Origin: Pedobacter sp. Hv1 | GTDB lineage: Bacteria > Bacteroidota > Bacteroidia > Sphingobacteriales > Sphingobacteriaceae | Reading direction: 5' to 3' | Assembly: GCF_001412215.1 (NCBI RefSeq) | Contig: NZ_LLWP01000004.1 | Coordinates: 496,001 to 560,000 of the forward strand | DNA length: 64,000 nt | Shown here: in pieces, positions 35,684 to 45,371 of the stretch | How positions within the stretch are numbered: position 1 is the first letter of the stretch | How the letters are laid out: every line of letters starts with the position of its first letter | Notes under the pieces: model-generated | The model's input: only the letters and a program-made list of their open reading frames with translations | What the model was told of the DNA's origin: nothing | Database searches by the model: none | Translations under genes and position numbers: made by a program

Positions 35684-36592
35684 TTAATTAATATTTACTC
35701 TAACTGGAGCACCACCTTGTCTACCACCACCACTAAATCTTTTCATCATGGCTTCCATTTTAGTTTTATACTGATCTGCAGTAATTGCTAATGCCTTTTT
35801 AGGAGCAGTTACATCTTTAGTACTTACACCTCTATATTCGATACTTTTAGCAATGGTGCTGTTACCTTTATTTTCAATAGCCAATACCGTTCCTTCTGTC
35901 CATAAGTTAGGATTTGGAGAAAAGTTAAAGCCTAAATCATTGGTATACCAAACTGCTGTTTCGTCTACAATATCTTTATCCATATCTAAAACTTTCGCTT
36001 TACGAATAGATTTGATAATTACCTTATTACAGTTAAAACCTAGAATTTTTTTAGTCTCTTCGGTTTTTACAACTTCCATTGTTGGCAAGCCCGGTAAAAA
36101 CTGCACTGCACTAGTACTTGCAGGAGCATTTGCACCACCTTGTCTATTGTTACCGCCCATGTTAAAGTTTGCAGGAACATTAGGTGCTACAGTTAATTTG
36201 CTTTGCATGGCATACGTAGTATCGCTTACATCAAATACTTCAACTAATTTCTGATCTGCAAAAGTGTAAAAATACTCTCTTGCACCACCAGCTCCACCGA
36301 AACGCATCATCATACGGCCCATGCCACCGCCACCGCCGCCACCATTGCTATCTTCTGTTTCTTCAACAGGCATATAACTTGCATTTGTAGCTGTAAAAAG
36401 CAATTCGAAATTAGATTTCATTGCTTTTGGCATACGTGCTCTCATTTCATCTGTTAATTGCATACCGCTCGCTGATGCCATTGCAGCAGGATCCATGGTA
36501 GTCTCAAATTGGATTGCTCCAGATTTTTTTTGTGCCTGAGCTGCTAAGGTCAAAGTAATTAAGCCTACAAAGGCGATCATCATTTTTTTCAT
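35684..36592 (-). CDS. Exported GLPGLI/DUF4412-like protein
   Basis: 302 residues with a signal peptide ending at AQAQ. The residues KKILGFNCNKVIIKS and ETAVWYTNDLGFNFSPNPNLWTEGTVLAIE match the typical layout of GLPGLI and DUF4412 proteins ('...I.GY.C.KA...WYT..I....GP....GLPGLIL.I'). A glycine- and methionine-rich stretch (about 84-105, a run of seven Gly) and an Asn/Gly-rich loop interrupt the fold. Such proteins are common in Bacteroidota envelopes, and their function is unknown. The exact Pfam family is uncertain. It is a single gene between thrS and lutA. Confidence 0.7.
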   Translation of the reverse strand: MKKMMIAFVGLITLTLAAQAQKKSGAIQFETTMDPAAMASASGMQLTDEMRARMPKAMKSNFELLFTATNASYMPVEETEDSNGGGGGGGMGRMMMRFGGAGGAREYFYTFADQKLVEVFDVSDTTYAMQSKLTVAPNVPANFNMGGNNRQGGANAPASTSAVQFLPGLPTMEVVKTEETKKILGFNCNKVIIKSIRKAKVLDMDKDIVDETAVWYTNDLGFNFSPNPNLWTEGTVLAIENKGNSTIAKSIEYRGVSTKDVTAPKKALAITADQYKTKMEAMMKRFSGGGRQGGAPVRVNIN

Positions 36593-36699
36593 CGATATCT
36601 CTATTGTTTTGATACTACAAATTTATTGTAGTTTTTAGATTTCAAATGTTAAAAAAGGTTAATTCATAGAAACATAACCATTCTTTTACAAAGCAAAGA

Positions 36700-37437
36700 C
36701 TAATACTCTGTACTTTCTAACCAACCATTGGCCAATACATCGGCAATATGCATGGTTTTTAAAGGGATATTGTTTTTCTTGATATAGCCTTCTAGATGCA
36801 TTAGACAAGACAAATCTGTAGAAATGATATACTCTGCACCCATTTCTAATGCATTGTTTATTTTTTGTTCGGCCATTGCCGATGAGATGGCATCAAACTT
36901 AACCGCAAAGGTACCACCAAAACCACAGCACATGTCTGTATCTTTCATCTCTACCATCTCTAATCCATGTACTTTAGCTAACAATTGACGAGGTTCTTCT
37001 TTGATTTTACACTCTCGCAAGCCACTGCATGAATCATGATACACCGCTTTTCCTTCTAGCTCTGCTCCGAAATAATCTTTGTTTAACACATTGATTAAAA
37101 AATCAGACAGTTCAAAAATATTGGCTTGCATACTCCTACATTTGTTATGCACTATCGTATTGGTAAACAAATCGTTAAATCCATTTTTAACCATACCAAC
37201 GCATGAGGCTGATGGCGCTACAATGTATTCGCTTTCAGAAAAATCATTTAAAAACTTATTGCCAATTTCTTTGGCCTGTTCCCAATACCCTGCATTGTAC
37301 GCAGGCTGACCACAACACGTTTGTTTTGAATTGTAGCTTACCTCACATCCCGCTTTTTCTAATACTTTAACCGTATTAAAGGCAGTTTCTGGGTACAATT
37401 GATCTACAAAACAAGGAACAAATAACTCTATCTTCAT
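36700..37437 (-). CDS. lutA: LutA/LldE-type (Fe-S)-binding oxidoreductase subunit
   Basis: 245 residues with two cysteine-rich CCG domains: CFVDQLYPETAF ... SKQTCCGQPAYNAGY, and YHDSCSGLRECKIKEEPRQLL ... DTDMCCGFGGTFAVKF. This is the pattern of LutA/LldE (YkgE), one of three subunits of the LutABC L-lactate oxidation complex, which converts lactate to pyruvate. No lutB or lutC is nearby, so its partners are elsewhere or it does another redox job related to heterodisulfide reductase. The MFS transporter gene lies 25 bp upstream on the same strand. Confidence 0.85.
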   Translation of the reverse strand: MKIELFVPCFVDQLYPETAFNTVKVLEKAGCEVSYNSKQTCCGQPAYNAGYWEQAKEIGNKFLNDFSESEYIVAPSASCVGMVKNGFNDLFTNTIVHNKCRSMQANIFELSDFLINVLNKDYFGAELEGKAVYHDSCSGLRECKIKEEPRQLLAKVHGLEMVEMKDTDMCCGFGGTFAVKFDAISSAMAEQKINNALEMGAEYIISTDLSCLMHLEGYIKKNNIPLKTMHIADVLANGWLESTEY

Positions 37438-37462
37438 TGGTGGATGTTAAAATTTAAGACTG

Positions 37463-38785
37463 TTATTCTTCAACAACAGCAACTGTTTTAGGTTCTACCC
37501 TTTTTAAAAGCAACAAAAATAGTAATCCTAAAACGAAAAACAGGGCTAATGCAAGTGTAGAATTTCGCATACTACCCGTAAACTCTTCAATATAACCAAA
37601 ACTAAACATTCCAATTACCAGAGCCACCTTTTCTGCAATGTCATAAAAGCTGAAAAATGAAGTATGATCTGGACTTTCCTGAGGTAAAAATTTAGAATAG
37701 GTTGAACGAGATAACGATTGGATACCACCCATAATTAAACCTACAACTGCAGACAAGGCATAAAATTGATATTCTGTTTGCACAAAATAAGCAGCAACGC
37801 AACAGCCAATCCAAATTAACACTACACCGATCAGCACATTCACATTCCCAAATTTTTTGGTAGATAAATATGACATTAACATTGCACCAGGAATAGCCAC
37901 AATCTGCAATAATAGAATGGTAGCAATCAACTTACTGGTCGACATGTGTAACTCTTTTTCTGCAAAAATGGTTGCCATCAACATCACGGTTTGCACACCC
38001 ATTGAGTAAAAGAAGAACGAGAACAGAAAACGTTTCAAATAGGCTGCCTGTTTTACTTGCCTCCACACCTTTTGTAGCTCTTTAAAGCCACTGGTCATTA
38101 CATTCTGTTTTTCTGGTTTAAAATTCGGACTTCCTTTTGGTAAATTTTTAAATGGAATTTGTGCAAAACCTATCCACCAGAGCCCTACCATAAAGAAGGA
38201 AAGACGCATGGGCAAAGAAGGATCGGTAATACCAAACCACTCCGGTTTAAATACAAAAACAAAACAGATCAACTGTAAAATAACACTACCAATGTAACCA
38301 AAGGTATAGCCTTTAGCACTTACTTTATCTTGTTGGTCAATTGTGGCAATTTCTGGTAAATATGAGTTGTAGAAGACCAAACTACCCCAAAAACCAATGG
38401 CAGCTAAAACAAAAAAGACCACGCTCATTTCTAAGGTTTCAAGCTTAAAAAAGAAAAGGCCACAACAAGCAAAGGCACCTATATAAGTGAACATTTGCAT
38501 AAAAATCTTCTTATTACCTCTGGTATCGGCTATTGAAGATAAAATTGGAGAAATGATGGCAATAACCAAAAAGGCAAAAGCCATGGCATAACTATACAAT
38601 GCAGAATTCACAAATTTTCTACCAAAAAAGGTAATATAATCTATGGTATTGTTATCATTATCTGATGTAATTGCGGTATAATAGGCCGGAAATATAGTGG
38701 AGGTAATTACCAAGTTATAAGCAGAATTGGCCCAATCGAAAAAGGCCCAAGAGCGAATAACTTTTTTATCGTTTTTCTGTTGCAT
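37463..38785 (-). CDS. MFS transporter of the UMF1 (Atg22-like) family
   Basis: 440 residues with about 12 hydrophobic segments. The N-terminal signature KVIRSWAFFDWANSAYNLVITSTIFPAYY is characteristic of UMF1/Atg22-type permeases. SRSTYSKFLPQ and the mid-protein loop LPKGSPNF also fit the family. The yeast relative exports amino acids from the vacuole; bacterial members have no firmly assigned substrate. It lies 32 bp after recQ and 25 bp before lutA on the same strand, so the three genes may be one transcript. Confidence 0.88.
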   Translation of the reverse strand: MQQKNDKKVIRSWAFFDWANSAYNLVITSTIFPAYYTAITSDNDNNTIDYITFFGRKFVNSALYSYAMAFAFLVIAIISPILSSIADTRGNKKIFMQMFTYIGAFACCGLFFFKLETLEMSVVFFVLAAIGFWGSLVFYNSYLPEIATIDQQDKVSAKGYTFGYIGSVILQLICFVFVFKPEWFGITDPSLPMRLSFFMVGLWWIGFAQIPFKNLPKGSPNFKPEKQNVMTSGFKELQKVWRQVKQAAYLKRFLFSFFFYSMGVQTVMLMATIFAEKELHMSTSKLIATILLLQIVAIPGAMLMSYLSTKKFGNVNVLIGVVLIWIGCCVAAYFVQTEYQFYALSAVVGLIMGGIQSLSRSTYSKFLPQESPDHTSFFSFYDIAEKVALVIGMFSFGYIEEFTGSMRNSTLALALFFVLGLLFLLLLKRVEPKTVAVVEE

Positions 38786-38817
38786 ATCTTTATGAGGAAC
38801 TAAAAGTAATTAAATTT

Positions 38818-40710
38818 CTATAAATAATATTTCTTTCCATCTGTTTTAATTTTACCAGCATCTAGTAACTCTCTGATCCTATCTATCTTATCGTTTTCAT
38901 TACCTGTATTTATCCCTTGCACCAGCTCATCTAAACCGTAATGTTCGCTTTGTAAAAGGGTTACAATTTCAAAATCTATTTTATCTTTCAGTTCAGCTAA
39001 CTCTTCTAATTTTCTTTCTGCCAAACAGATATCACAAAATCCGCAGGGATCGGCATTGGTTTCTCCAAAATAATGAAGTAACTGTTGACTTCGGCAGGTT
39101 TGTGCACTTGCATAAGCCAATACTGCCTTAATCTGCTCTATCTGTATTTCTTGTCTAAGCTTAATGTATTTTACATCAATATCTAAATGCATCTGATCTG
39201 CCCGTGGCAGTATAAACTGTAATTGAGGCTTGTCTGTTTGTGGCAGATAAGATAATACTTCCAATTGCTGCAAACGATTTAAATGAGTAATTACATCATT
39301 ATAGGAGATTTTTAATCGATTGGATAAATCGGCCTCTTTAATTTTAACATAACCATCAAATGCACCTCCATAAGAACGTTGAATGGTTTTTATAATGGGA
39401 TCATATCCCGAATTTTCTATTTGGAAGCGGTACACATCTTCATGGCTAGCCGTAAACATGATCCGCGATTGCAGAAATATATTTTCAGATAAGGCTATGT
39501 ACCCATCATGCTCTAGAAATTTGAGTGAGGCCAAAGTTTTCATTACACTCAGACTAAATTTCTTACAGAAATCTGCCAAATCAAATTCAAAATTCAGGCC
39601 CTCTCCTGCTCCATAAGCCAATTGAAAATAGCTCCCTAAATAATGATACGTCTTTTTAATTTCATCAACGGTTGGAAAACTATCTGCATATCTCCCATTC
39701 AGGATCAATTGATCAGCTTTATTGGCCAATAGCACAGCAAAAGCTCTTTTCTCATCTCGTCCGGCCCGCCCTGCTTCTTGGTAATAAGCCTCTAAACTAT
39801 CTGGCAAATCTAAATGGATCACAAAGCGAACGTTAGGTTTATCAATGCCCATTCCAAAGGCATTTGTGGCCACCATAATCCTAATAATGTCTTTTTTCCA
39901 ATCTTCCTGTTTTTTAAACCGAAGATCTTTTTCTATCCCAGCATGATAGAAATCGGCTGCAATTCCATTTCGGCGTAAGAAATTTGCAATTTCTGTGGTT
40001 TCTCTACGGTTACGTACATAGACCAATCCACAACCCTTTACATTTCTGGCAACTTCTAGTAGTTTTTTGTGTTTGTCTTCCAGATCAAATACTACATAAC
40101 TCAAATTTCTACGTTCAAAACTCTTTACAAAAACTTGGGTATGCTTCATATCCAACTTTTGTACAATATCTTCCCTAACAAAAGGCGTTGCAGTAGCAGT
40201 GAGTGCTAAAATTGGCTTACCAGGAAGGATTTCGCGTAAATCTTTAATTTTTAAATAGGGAGGTCTAAAGTCATAACCCCATTGCGAAATACAATGAGCC
40301 TCATCAATAGCAATCAAATTGACATTCATGTAAGAGATTCGTTCTCTTACTTTTTCGGCGAGTAACCTTTCTGGCGATAGATAAAGGAACTTAATTTTAC
40401 CATAGATACAATTGTCCAAAAGAATATCAATTTCCCTTTTCCCCATGCCTGCATAAATGGCAATAGCTTCAATCCCCTTCGCCTTTAAATTCTCAACTTG
40501 GTCTTTCATCAAAGCAATTAAGGGCGAAACCACAATACAGATCCCATCCATTACCATTGCAGGCACCTGAAAGCAGATCGATTTTCCTCCACCGGTTGGA
40601 AGCAAAGCCAATGTATCATTTCCATTTAAGACCGATTGTACAATCTCATCTTGTAATGGACGAAAGTTGTCAAATCCCCAGTATTTTTTTAATATCTCCG
40701 CTGCTGTCAT
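38818..40710 (-). CDS. recQ: RecQ-family ATP-dependent DNA helicase
   Basis: 630 residues. Helicase motifs: FRPLQDEIVQSVLNGNDTLALLPTGGGKS (motifs 0 and I), DEAH in AIDEAHCISQWGYDFRPPY (motif II), LALTATATP (III), VYVRNRRETTE, ATNAFGMGIDKPNVRFVIH (V) and YQEAGRAGRD (VI). The RecQ zinc site is CRSQQLLHYFGE... CGFCDIC, then a winged-helix region. A short C-terminal end leaves no clear HRDC domain. It unwinds 3'-5' in recombination and fork repair. A perfect -7 (TAGTTTTG) lies 15-22 bp upstream of the ATG. Confidence 0.95.
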   Translation of the reverse strand: MTAAEILKKYWGFDNFRPLQDEIVQSVLNGNDTLALLPTGGGKSICFQVPAMVMDGICIVVSPLIALMKDQVENLKAKGIEAIAIYAGMGKREIDILLDNCIYGKIKFLYLSPERLLAEKVRERISYMNVNLIAIDEAHCISQWGYDFRPPYLKIKDLREILPGKPILALTATATPFVREDIVQKLDMKHTQVFVKSFERRNLSYVVFDLEDKHKKLLEVARNVKGCGLVYVRNRRETTEIANFLRRNGIAADFYHAGIEKDLRFKKQEDWKKDIIRIMVATNAFGMGIDKPNVRFVIHLDLPDSLEAYYQEAGRAGRDEKRAFAVLLANKADQLILNGRYADSFPTVDEIKKTYHYLGSYFQLAYGAGEGLNFEFDLADFCKKFSLSVMKTLASLKFLEHDGYIALSENIFLQSRIMFTASHEDVYRFQIENSGYDPIIKTIQRSYGGAFDGYVKIKEADLSNRLKISYNDVITHLNRLQQLEVLSYLPQTDKPQLQFILPRADQMHLDIDVKYIKLRQEIQIEQIKAVLAYASAQTCRSQQLLHYFGETNADPCGFCDICLAERKLEELAELKDKIDFEIVTLLQSEHYGLDELVQGINTGNENDKIDRIRELLDAGKIKTDGKKYYL

Positions 40711-40724
40711 AAAAAAGGTGTCAC

Positions 40725-40732
40725 CAAAACTA
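40725..40732 (-). promoter_or_regulatory. -7 element of recQ
   Basis: On the minus strand TAGTTTTG matches TAnnTTTG exactly, 14 bp before the recQ ATG at 40710. No clear TTG lies at the -33 distance. Expected leader is under 10 bases. Confidence 0.45.
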
Positions 40733-40829
40733 ACAAAAACGGACTGATATTATTAAATTGCGCATTAATTAATCGTAAATAGCAAAATGAAGGCAATCTT
40801 CATCGCTATTCAAATTAAATTTTACTGCA

Positions 40830-43800
40830 ATGATGAAAAAATACTCCCTATTCCTTACCTGTTTATTTACTGTTGTTTCGGCTGTTGCCCAAGATAAAAA
40901 AGAAACAACCAAATGGAATGTAGAGAAATATAGAGGACAAACCAAAACCTTTACCATTAATACTGATGAAGGCACTTGGATGAACTTAGACGTTAGCCCT
41001 GATGGAACCGAAATTGTATTTGATTTATTAGGTGATATTTATAAAATGCCGATCAATGGTGGATCTGCAAAACTGTTAAGTGGCGGAATTGCTTTTGAGG
41101 TACAACCACGTTTTAGCCCAAATGGAAAATACATTTCTTATACCAGCGATCAAAATGGCGCTGATAACATTTGGATTATGGACCGAGAAGGTGGAAATAA
41201 AAAACAAATTACAAAAGAGAGCTTCCGCTTATTAAACAATGCCACATGGATGCCAAATAGTGATTATCTGATCGCCCGTAAACATTTTACTGGTTCTCGT
41301 TCTTTAGGTGCTGGTGAGATGTGGATGTATAGCATATACGGTGGCGATGGGGTACAGTTAACCAAAAGAAAAAATGACCAACAAGATGCTGGGGAGCCTA
41401 ATGTATCGCCTGATGGCAAATTTTTATATTTTAGTGAAGACGTTTCTCCAGGTCCAAATTTCGAATACAGCAAAGACCCAAATGGATTAATCTATGCCAT
41501 TAGACAATTGAACCTCACTACAGGAAAACTGTCTAACTTAATTGCTGAGCAAGGTGGTTCTGCCCGTCCGCAAATATCGCCTGATGGCAAATTAATGGCT
41601 TATGTAAAAAGGGTCCGTCTAAAATCTGCTCTTTATATCCAAAACATTAAAACAGGCGAAGAATGGCCTTTATATGAAGATCTATCACATGATCAGCAAG
41701 AAACATGGGCCATTTTTGGGGTTTATCCAAATTTTGCGTGGACACCAGATTCTAAACGAATTATTTTTTATGCCAAAGGAAAAATCAAACAAATAGACCT
41801 TAGCTCTTTATATGTGAGCGATATTCCTTTTGAAGTGAACAGTCAACAAACCATTCAACAGGCAGTACATTTCGATCATGAGGTTTTTAGCCCTGATTTT
41901 ACGGTTAAAATGGTTCGTCAGTTAACTACATCGCCAGATGGTAAACTAGTTGTATTTAATGCGGCTGGTTATTTATATAAAAAAGAATTGCCAAATGGTG
42001 TACCTGAAAGGATAAGTAATGGTATTGATTTTGAGTTTGAACCCGAATTTAGCATTGATGGTAAATTTGTAATCTATACCACTTGGAGTGATGAGTTTAA
42101 AGGTGCAATTAAAAGAACAGACCTTAAAACTGGTAAAACCATTTCGTTAACTGATGAGAAAGGTTATTATTATTCTCCATCATATTCTAATAAAGGCGAT
42201 AAAATTGTTTTTAGAAAAGGAGTTGGTAATGAAACTTTAGGTTTAACTTATGGTAAAAACACAGGCATTTTCATTATGCCAGCCAATGGTGGGGCCAAAA
42301 CATTGGTAAGTGAAAGCGGAATTAAGCCTATTTTTAACAGTGACGATACTCGTATTTATTTCCAAGGATATGAAGCTGGCAAAAAGGCCTTTAAAAGTAT
42401 GGATTTGAATGGTGGCAATGAAAGAACACATTACACCTCTCAATATGCTACACAATTTGCTCCAAGTCCGGATGGAAAATGGATGGCATTTACAGAACTG
42501 TTCAATGCCTATATTACCCCAATGGTTACCACGGGTATTCCATTAGATTTATCTGCAAACAACAAATCTATCCCTTTAGCTAGAGTAACCAAAGATGCAG
42601 GTACCTTTTTGCATTGGAGTGCAGATAGCAAAAAGTTATTGTGGACTTTAGGCGAGCAATATTACAATAGAGAAATTAAAAACACATTTACTTTTGTTGA
42701 AGGTGCCCCACAGGTTTTACCAGAACTTGACACTGCTGGCATTTCGCTAGGGTTAAAATTAAAAACTGATGTACCTACTGGTATCCTAGCATTAAAAGGA
42801 GCTAGAATCATTACCATGAAAGGGGATGAAGTTATTGAAGAAGGAACCATTCTCTTAGAAAACAATAAAATTACTGCTGTTGGCAAAGCTGTTGAAGTTA
42901 ATATTCCTGCTGCTGCAAAAGTGGTAGATGTAACTGGCAAAACTATTATGCCTGGGATTATTGATGTACATGCACATTTGCGTACCAGCCCGGATGGAAT
43001 TAGCCCACAACAAGATTGGTCGTATTTAGCTAACCTATCTTTTGGTGTAACTACTTCTCATGATCCGTCGAGCAATACAGAAATGGTATTTAGCCAAAGT
43101 GAGATGTTAAAAGCCGGAAGAATGATTGGTCCGCGTCTATATTCTACAGGTTCAATTTTATATGGTGCCGATGGCGATTTCAAAGTGGTGATCAACAGTT
43201 TAGATGATGCTTTATCACATTTAAAAAGATTAAAAGCAGTTGGTGCATTTTCTGTAAAATCTTACAATCAGCCCCGCAGAGATCAACGTCAACAAATATT
43301 AGAGGCAGCGCGACAGTTAAAAATGGAAGTTGTTCCAGAAGGAGGTTCAACGTTCTACCATAACATGACAATGGTGGCTGATGGGCATACAGGAATTGAA
43401 CATAGCATTCCAGTTGCTCCAGCATATAAAGATGTGGTTAACTTTTGGAACAATACTGCCGTTGCTTATACCCCTACTTTAATTGTAGCTTACGGAGGGC
43501 AATGGGGCGAAAATTACTGGTACGACAGAACCAATGTATGGGAAAACGAGCGTTTGTTAAGCTTTACACCGAGAGCCATTATTGATGCCCGTTCTAGAAG
43601 AAGAACTACTTCTGAATATGGAGATTATGGCCACATTGAAGTAGCTAAAACAGTAAAACAGATTGCAGATGGGGGTACAAAAATCAATTTAGGTGCCCAT
43701 GGCCAAATTCAAGGTCTAGGTGCGCACTGGGAACTGTGGATGTTTGTACAAGGTGGTGCTACACCATTGCAGGCCATTCGTTATGCTACACTTAATGGTG

Positions 43801-44084
43801 CAGCTTATTTAGGTATGGATAAAGAAATTGGTTCGTTAGAAGTGGGTAAATTGGGCGATCTTGTGGTAATGGATTCTAATCCTTTAGACGATATCAGAAA
43901 CTCTGAAAAAATCAAGTATGTTATGGTAAATGGTAGGTTGTATGATAGCTTAACCATGAATGAAACTGGAAGCAGAGAAAAAGTGCGCTCTAAACTATGG
44001 TTTGAATTAGATAGAGGTGTTGCTTTTTCTATTCCTTATAAAATGTCAGAAACTTGGACCTTTACCGTTCCTAATTGTGATTAA
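40830..44084 (+). CDS. Exported TolB-like propeller fused to an amidohydrolase
   Basis: 1084 residues; the start may be this ATG or the next codon, also ATG. The signal peptide ends at SAVAQ. Residues about 45-620 are WD40-like/TolB blades (LDVSPDGTEIVFDLLGD, RFSPNGKYISYTSDQNGADNIW, QISPDGKLMAYVKR). Residues about 660-1050 are an amidohydrolase: TIMPGIIDVHAHLRT with the HxH metal ligands near 713-715, EGGSTFYHNM, GHTGIEHS, NLGAHGQ, and the closing AIRYATLNGAAYLGMDKEIGSLEVGKLGDLVVMDSNP (in pieces). This fusion is a known exported type; it may act on peptides or cyclic amides. It is a single gene followed by a hairpin. Confidence 0.9.
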   Translation: MMKKYSLFLTCLFTVVSAVAQDKKETTKWNVEKYRGQTKTFTINTDEGTWMNLDVSPDGTEIVFDLLGDIYKMPINGGSAKLLSGGIAFEVQPRFSPNGKYISYTSDQNGADNIWIMDREGGNKKQITKESFRLLNNATWMPNSDYLIARKHFTGSRSLGAGEMWMYSIYGGDGVQLTKRKNDQQDAGEPNVSPDGKFLYFSEDVSPGPNFEYSKDPNGLIYAIRQLNLTTGKLSNLIAEQGGSARPQISPDGKLMAYVKRVRLKSALYIQNIKTGEEWPLYEDLSHDQQETWAIFGVYPNFAWTPDSKRIIFYAKGKIKQIDLSSLYVSDIPFEVNSQQTIQQAVHFDHEVFSPDFTVKMVRQLTTSPDGKLVVFNAAGYLYKKELPNGVPERISNGIDFEFEPEFSIDGKFVIYTTWSDEFKGAIKRTDLKTGKTISLTDEKGYYYSPSYSNKGDKIVFRKGVGNETLGLTYGKNTGIFIMPANGGAKTLVSESGIKPIFNSDDTRIYFQGYEAGKKAFKSMDLNGGNERTHYTSQYATQFAPSPDGKWMAFTELFNAYITPMVTTGIPLDLSANNKSIPLARVTKDAGTFLHWSADSKKLLWTLGEQYYNREIKNTFTFVEGAPQVLPELDTAGISLGLKLKTDVPTGILALKGARIITMKGDEVIEEGTILLENNKITAVGKAVEVNIPAAAKVVDVTGKTIMPGIIDVHAHLRTSPDGISPQQDWSYLANLSFGVTTSHDPSSNTEMVFSQSEMLKAGRMIGPRLYSTGSILYGADGDFKVVINSLDDALSHLKRLKAVGAFSVKSYNQPRRDQRQQILEAARQLKMEVVPEGGSTFYHNMTMVADGHTGIEHSIPVAPAYKDVVNFWNNTAVAYTPTLIVAYGGQWGENYWYDRTNVWENERLLSFTPRAIIDARSRRRTTSEYGDYGHIEVAKTVKQIADGGTKINLGAHGQIQGLGAHWELWMFVQGGATPLQAIRYATLNGAAYLGMDKEIGSLEVGKLGDLVVMDSNPLDDIRNSEKIKYVMVNGRLYDSLTMNETGSREKVRSKLWFELDRGVAFSIPYKMSETWTFTVPNCD

Positions 44085-44090
44085 ATTTTA

Positions 44091-44122
44091 CACTGTGGTT
44101 CGTGTCCGCACGAACCACAGTG
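44091..44122. terminator. Perfect 14-bp hairpin between convergent genes
   Basis: CACTGTGGTTCGTG, loop TCCG, then CACGAACCACAGTG. The stem is perfect, but no T-run of note follows on either strand (ATTTAT; TAAAATTTAA on minus). It lies between two convergent stop codons and likely ends both transcripts or protects their 3' ends. Confidence 0.75.
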
Positions 44123-44124
44123 AT

Positions 44125-45315
44125 TTATAACTGTTGCGCAATCACATACCCACTGGCCCAAGCCCATTGGAAATTGTATCCCCCTAGCCAACCTGTAACA
44201 TCCATACATTCTCCTCCAAAATACAAACCAGGTATTTTTTTACATTCGAGCGTTTTAGAAGAGATCTCATTGGTATCAATCCCACCTCGCATTACCTCAG
44301 CTTTATCATAACCTTTATCACCTGCTGGTTTAACTTTAAATTCGTGTATGGTACGATGGATGGTTTCCATCTCAGTTTTACTTAGATCTGCTACCGTTTT
44401 TGTTAATGGTAAAAATTTACTCAATGCATCGGTAAATTTTTTAGCATAAAAGCGATTCAACAATGTTGAAAGCAACGTTTTTCCATTGGTTTTACGCTCT
44501 TCTTCAATAATTTCAAGAATATTTTGATGTGGGAGTAAATCAATATTGATTGTTTCTCCCCTACGCCAATAAGACGAAATCTGTAAAATGGCCGGACCGC
44601 TTAATCCCCAGTGGGTAAATAAAATATTTTCCTCAAAAGAAATCAGGTCATTGCTCACTTCACAAAACACTGAGTTGCCCGAAAGTTGAGCATACCAATC
44701 TTCATCTTTACCAGTTATGGTTAAAGGAACCAGAGCAGGTGCAGTTTCAACAATATTTAGGGCTTGTTTACGGGCAAAACGTAAGGCAAAATCACTAGCC
44801 CCCATTTTCGGGATAGGTAAGCCACCACTGGCAATCACTAATTTTGTTGCTGTAATTTTCTTCGTTTTTTCGCCAGAATTATAACTTACATTAAAAAAAC
44901 CATCTGTTTGTTCAATTTCAGTTACATCGGCATTACACCTTATTTCTTGTCCCATTTCTGCACAAAGTGAAGTAAAAACTTCTACTACGTCTTTTGCATT
45001 TTTATTTTCCGGGAATAACTGTCCCAAAGTCTTTTCTTTACCTATAATGCCATAAGTCTCAAAAAAGTTAATGGTATCTTCAACTGTCCACTGCGTAAAA
45101 GCTGACTTTAGGAAATGTGGATTAGCGGAAATAAATTGATCAGCCGTTGCCCATTGGTTGGTAAAGTTGCACCTACCACCACCAGAAATTAGGATTTTAG
45201 CACCCGGTTTGTTGTTTTTTTCTAGTACAACAACCCTTTTCCCTAAAAACCCTGCTTGTACCGCACACATCAATCCACAAGCTCCGGCTCCAATAATTAT
45301 CGCATCTACATCCAT
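44125..45315 (-). CDS. HI0933/YhiN-family flavoprotein
   Basis: About 396 residues from ATG 45315 (the 45318 frame opens with TTG). The FAD-binding N-terminus is DAIIIGAGACGLMCAVQAG with LEKNNKPGAKILISGGGRCNFTN, the HI0933 signature. Then come LFPENKNAKDVVEVF, KLVIASGGLPIPKMGASDFA, THWGLSGPAIL, and the closing YFGGECMDVTGWLGGYNFQWAW. A cytoplasmic FAD protein of the family near the BaiN/RdsA NAD(P)/FAD oxidoreductases. The physiological substrate is unknown. It diverges from purK; their starts are 57 bp apart. Confidence 0.92.
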   Translation of the reverse strand: MDVDAIIIGAGACGLMCAVQAGFLGKRVVVLEKNNKPGAKILISGGGRCNFTNQWATADQFISANPHFLKSAFTQWTVEDTINFFETYGIIGKEKTLGQLFPENKNAKDVVEVFTSLCAEMGQEIRCNADVTEIEQTDGFFNVSYNSGEKTKKITATKLVIASGGLPIPKMGASDFALRFARKQALNIVETAPALVPLTITGKDEDWYAQLSGNSVFCEVSNDLISFEENILFTHWGLSGPAILQISSYWRRGETINIDLLPHQNILEIIEEERKTNGKTLLSTLLNRFYAKKFTDALSKFLPLTKTVADLSKTEMETIHRTIHEFKVKPAGDKGYDKAEVMRGGIDTNEISSKTLECKKIPGLYFGGECMDVTGWLGGYNFQWAWASGYVIAQQL

Positions 45316-45333
45316 CAATTTGGTTTATATTGT

Positions 45334-45341
45334 TATTTTTG
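45334..45341 (+). promoter_or_regulatory. -7 element of purK
   Basis: TATTTTTG matches TAnnTTTG exactly, with the purK ATG 31 bp downstream at 45372. This supports the ATG at 45372 rather than the longer frame starting at 45330, which lies upstream of the promoter element. Confidence 0.5.
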
Positions 45342-45371
45342 TGCAAAATAAGCATAAATTTATATTCGATA

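Noticed and set aside
35853..36254. Plus-strand 133-codon frame
   Set aside because: Antisense to the GLPGLI-like gene; composition reflects the sense gene's codon pattern.
36299..36360. CCGCCACCG-type repeat as a microsatellite or phase-variable tract
   Set aside because: It encodes the in-frame poly-Gly stretch of the GLPGLI-like protein in mixed GGN codons; no pure repeat unit is long enough to slip.
40769..40975. Minus-strand 68-codon frame upstream of recQ
   Set aside because: Antisense to the start of the TolB-amidohydrolase gene; hydrophobicity comes from the sense signal peptide.
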